Positions 5,653 through 7,713 of a stretch of DNA of 7,713 nt are shown one piece after another (the first letter of the stretch is position 1; each line of letters begins with the position of its first letter). A program made the translations under genes and the position numbers. Origin of the DNA: PVC group bacterium (GTDB lineage: Bacteria; GCA-001730085; JADFSZ01); contig JADFSZ010000083.1 of NCBI GenBank assembly GCA_022560555.1, positions 1 through 7,713 on the forward strand. The letters run 5' to 3'. The notes beneath the pieces are model-generated. The model saw only the letters and a list, made by a program, of their open reading frames with translations. It was not told the DNA's origin and did not search any database.

Positions 5653-7227
5653 ATGGAGAAGAAAGACCGACAACCGTTTTTTTATGATGTGACGCTCCGG
5701 GACGGCAATCAGGCCTTGCGCCGGCCGTGGAACACGGCTGAAAAAGAAGTTATATTCCGCCAACTCCTTAGGTTGGGCGTCCAGGCTGTCGAAGTTGGGT
5801 TCTCGGGGGCGAGTGATATGGATTTTGAGGCTTGTCAACACCTGGCAAAGATCGCGAAAAATGAGAATCTCAAAGATATCGAAATTTCCGGCCTGGCCAG
5901 GACCGTTGAGAGGGATATCAAAAAGGTGTATGACGCTATTCACGAGGCGCCCAAACCGCGGATTCATACGTTTATCGGGTTGAGCCCGTTTGCCATGGAG
6001 CATGTTCTTAAGCTCAAGTCCAAGGAAGTCCAGAAAAAGGCGATTGAGGCTGTCCGTTTTGCGAAATCTCTTTTGGGAAAGAAAGGGAGAGTCGAATTCA
6101 GCGCGGAACACTTTGGAGATTGTGCTGACAATTTAGACTTTGTGATTGAGACTTTTCTCGGCTGTATTGAAGCGGGCGCGAGCGTGATCAATCTTCCGAA
6201 TACAGTGGAGAGAACCCGCCCTAGTGAGTTTATCGAACTGGTTCAAAAAGCGGCGGATGCTTTGCCGAAAGACAGTGTCATGATCGCGGTCCATACGCAC
6301 AATGACTTGGGAATGGCCACAGCAACGACGGTAGAAAGCTATTTTGCCGGAGCCACTCAGCTGGAATGTTGCTTAAACGGTCTCGGTGAGCGAGCCGGCA
6401 ACACGAACCTTTTTGAAGTGGCCGTGGCTCTTCATTGCTCGGGCGTCAATGTCCCGCTCAACATGAATGAAATTTATGAAACAAGTCTTCTTATTTCTGA
6501 GATGTCCGGTGTTCCGATTTATGAGAAAGCTCCGCTAGTAGGATCTGACGCGTTGGCGCATCGATCCGGAATACATCAGGATGGTACAGCGAAAACGAAA
6601 GATATGAAGAAAGGCGCGTATCGTTCGTTTGATCCGACTTTGATTGGTCTCGAACCCGGGGAATTGATCACGTTTACAAGTCAATCCGGAAAAACGGCTA
6701 TATGTGAAATTATTCAGCAGGCCGGATGGCCGATATCGATTAAAGAAGCAGTCTATCTTCAACCGTTCATGAAAAGCCGGGCCGAAGAAGTCGGAGAGCT
6801 CAAAGAAGATGAGGTTTTTGATGTCTATTTTAAAAAACTTTTTCATGTTGATGGAAATTTTGAATTTCATGATTTTTTCGAAATTGTAAAGCAGATACCT
6901 TCCTCCAAGGAAAAAAGTCATCTTGAATTTTATCGTATTAAATATTCTTACGATAAGGAAAAGAGAAGTCAAGAAACCAAAGGAGATGGTCCGATTGATG
7001 CATGTCTGAATGCGATTCGTGAAGCTGGTTTTCAGGTAAAACTGCTTCATTATGAACAGAAGGCTGTGCAGAAGGAGCGAAAAGGTTCTGCCTCCGATGC
7101 GATGACAGTGATCAAATTGAAAAATGACAATAATGGCGAAGTCGTTATCTGCCGCGGGCTCAATCCGGATACGCGCGCGGCCAATATCGAAGCGATCTTT
7201 AACGGGCTGAATCTTTTGGGCCTCTAG
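5653..7227 (+). CDS. leuA: 2-isopropylmalate synthase-like enzyme (DRE-TIM family) with C-terminal regulatory domain
   Basis: 524 residues, close to the usual 510-550 for LeuA. The likely reaction is acetyl-CoA plus 2-oxoisovalerate giving 2-isopropylmalate, the first committed step to leucine, in the cytoplasm. The TIM barrel opens with TLRDGNQAL (14-22; R16 and D17 are the catalytic and metal-binding pair). The metal motif HTHNDLG has H214 and H216, GLGERAGNTN lies at 243-252, and the HRSGIHQDG linker helix is at 303-311. Residues about 417-524 match the LeuA dimer/allosteric domain, with GDGPIDA and a terminal ANIEAIFNGLN. Signatures of the two LeuA subtypes are mixed: RDGNQAL and NLPNTVE are type-2-like; GLARTVE and SGIHQDG are type-1-like. 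The ATG at 5653 is the only start that keeps the first barrel strand; the in-frame TAA at 5608 closes the frame upstream. No SD is visible, fitting a leaderless message. Citramalate or homocitrate synthase activity cannot be fully excluded. Probably co-transcribed with tadA. Confidence 0.88.
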   Translation: MEKKDRQPFFYDVTLRDGNQALRRPWNTAEKEVIFRQLLRLGVQAVEVGFSGASDMDFEACQHLAKIAKNENLKDIEISGLARTVERDIKKVYDAIHEAPKPRIHTFIGLSPFAMEHVLKLKSKEVQKKAIEAVRFAKSLLGKKGRVEFSAEHFGDCADNLDFVIETFLGCIEAGASVINLPNTVERTRPSEFIELVQKAADALPKDSVMIAVHTHNDLGMATATTVESYFAGATQLECCLNGLGERAGNTNLFEVAVALHCSGVNVPLNMNEIYETSLLISEMSGVPIYEKAPLVGSDALAHRSGIHQDGTAKTKDMKKGAYRSFDPTLIGLEPGELITFTSQSGKTAICEIIQQAGWPISIKEAVYLQPFMKSRAEEVGELKEDEVFDVYFKKLFHVDGNFEFHDFFEIVKQIPSSKEKSHLEFYRIKYSYDKEKRSQETKGDGPIDACLNAIREAGFQVKLLHYEQKAVQKERKGSASDAMTVIKLKNDNNGEVVICRGLNPDTRAANIEAIFNGLNLLGL

Positions 7228-7250
7228 AGTTTTTCTTTCCGGTAAACCTT

Positions 7251-7713
7251 ATGTCCCTTGATGATTTTGGAAAAAACGAGTACTTTATGAAAGAGGCCTT
7301 AAAAGAAGCTATGAGGGCTTATGATCATGATGAGGTGCCTGTTGGGGCTGTGATCGCGTTTGAGGGTAAACTCATTGCGCGGGCTCATAATCAGGTAGAA
7401 CTCTTAAAAGATCCGACGGCCCATGCGGAGATGATTGCGATCACGCAGGCGTGTGGGTCTTTGGGGCGCTGGCGCTTGACGGGGTGTCGGCTCTATGTTA
7501 GCCTTGAGCCGTGCTCGATGTGCGCGGGGGCCATAGTTTTAGCGAGGCTGGACGCGGTCTTTTTTGGAGCAAAGGATCCCAAGGCGGGGGCTTGCGGGTC
7601 ATTGAGAAATATTGTGTTAGATGATCGTCTGAATCATAAGGTTCAGCTTGTGTCCGGTTTGATGGAGAACGACAGCCAGGATCTCCTGCAGGAATTTTTT
7701 CGAAAAATGAGAA
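7251..7713 (+). CDS. tadA: tRNA-specific adenosine deaminase TadA, 3' end cut by the window
   Basis: 154 complete codons are visible and the frame is still open at the edge. TadA converts adenosine 34 of the tRNA-Arg(ACG) anticodon to inosine, widening wobble decoding of CGN codons; it acts as a cytoplasmic homodimer. The zinc-dependent deaminase motifs are complete: H58-A-E60 (zinc ligand and proton-shuttle Glu) and P-C88-S-M-C91 (zinc ligands). The FGAKDPKAGACGS stretch after the PCxxC helix is typical of TadA rather than of guanine or cytosine deaminases, as is EYFMKEALKEA at the N-terminus with DEVPVGAV. The ATG at 7251 gives the normal N-terminal length; the ATG at 7287 is a shorter alternative that would remove part of helix 1. 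It lies 23 bp after the leuA-like stop with no terminator between them, so it probably shares that promoter. No clear SD precedes it. At 154 or more residues it is near full family length. Confidence 0.94.
   Translation, partial: MSLDDFGKNEYFMKEALKEAMRAYDHDEVPVGAVIAFEGKLIARAHNQVELLKDPTAHAEMIAITQACGSLGRWRLTGCRLYVSLEPCSMCAGAIVLARLDAVFFGAKDPKAGACGSLRNIVLDDRLNHKVQLVSGLMENDSQDLLQEFFRKMR

Noticed and set aside
5593-6111. 172-codon minus-strand open frame at the 5' end of the leuA-like gene
   Set aside because: It is antisense to the conserved LeuA barrel and would run across the leuA promoter; no family resemblance.
6535-7050. 171-codon minus-strand open frame inside the leuA-like gene
   Set aside because: It is fully antisense to a strongly conserved enzyme, and its translation shows no recognisable domain; it is a shadow frame.
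7222-7240. Possible terminator after the leuA-like gene (CTCTAGAG followed by a T-rich run)
   Set aside because: The palindrome has no loop and cannot form a terminator stem; tadA follows in 23 bp, so read-through is more likely.

Overview
The window is bacterial, gene-dense and of moderate GC. It carries five protein-coding genes, two of them cut by the window edges, and no RNA genes, insertion sequences or CRISPR. The lineage cannot be fixed from sequence alone. A GT-C membrane glycosyltransferase with a TPR tail, a large repeat protein of fibronectin-III-like modules, a leucine-pathway synthase with mixed subfamily signatures and SD-poor start sites suggest an uncultivated Gram-negative or candidate-phylum bacterium (Omnitrophota, Planctomycetota or Elusimicrobiota type). 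That placement is an inference of low confidence.

Layout. Bases 1-1674 (+) are the 3' part of a repeat protein built from alternating beta-sandwich-like modules with a period of about 238 residues. It converges, with an 11-bp gap, on a minus-strand pair. The upstream gene of that pair (5475 to 3430) is a 681-residue fusion of an alpha/beta-hydrolase with a cysteine in the nucleophile position and an enolase-superfamily (muconate-lactonizing-enzyme subgroup) domain. The downstream gene (3461 to 1686), overlapping it by 32 bp, is a polytopic GT-C glycosyltransferase with four C-terminal TPRs. A 177-bp divergent intergenic region follows. To the right, on the plus strand, are a 2-isopropylmalate synthase-like gene (5653-7227) and, 23 bp later, tadA (7251 to the window end), encoding the tRNA adenosine deaminase.

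Regulation. The divergent region holds a near-consensus sigma70-type promoter for the leuA-like gene (TTTACA, 17-bp spacer, TATAAT). It lies so close to the ATG that the transcript should be leaderless or almost so. On the opposite strand a second promoter (TTTACT, 16-bp spacer, TATACT) can serve the fusion gene. It is overlapped by an 8-bp perfect inverted repeat that makes a good operator candidate.

How the genes fit together. leuA-like and tadA look like an ordinary housekeeping pair (branched-chain amino-acid synthesis and tRNA wobble modification) sharing a transcript. The fusion enzyme and the glycosyltransferase look co-transcribed and probably translationally coupled, but their common purpose is unknown. 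The most unusual item is the hydrolase-enolase fusion: both active sites look complete, the nucleophile is Cys rather than Ser, and no Met codon lies where a separate enolase domain could start.
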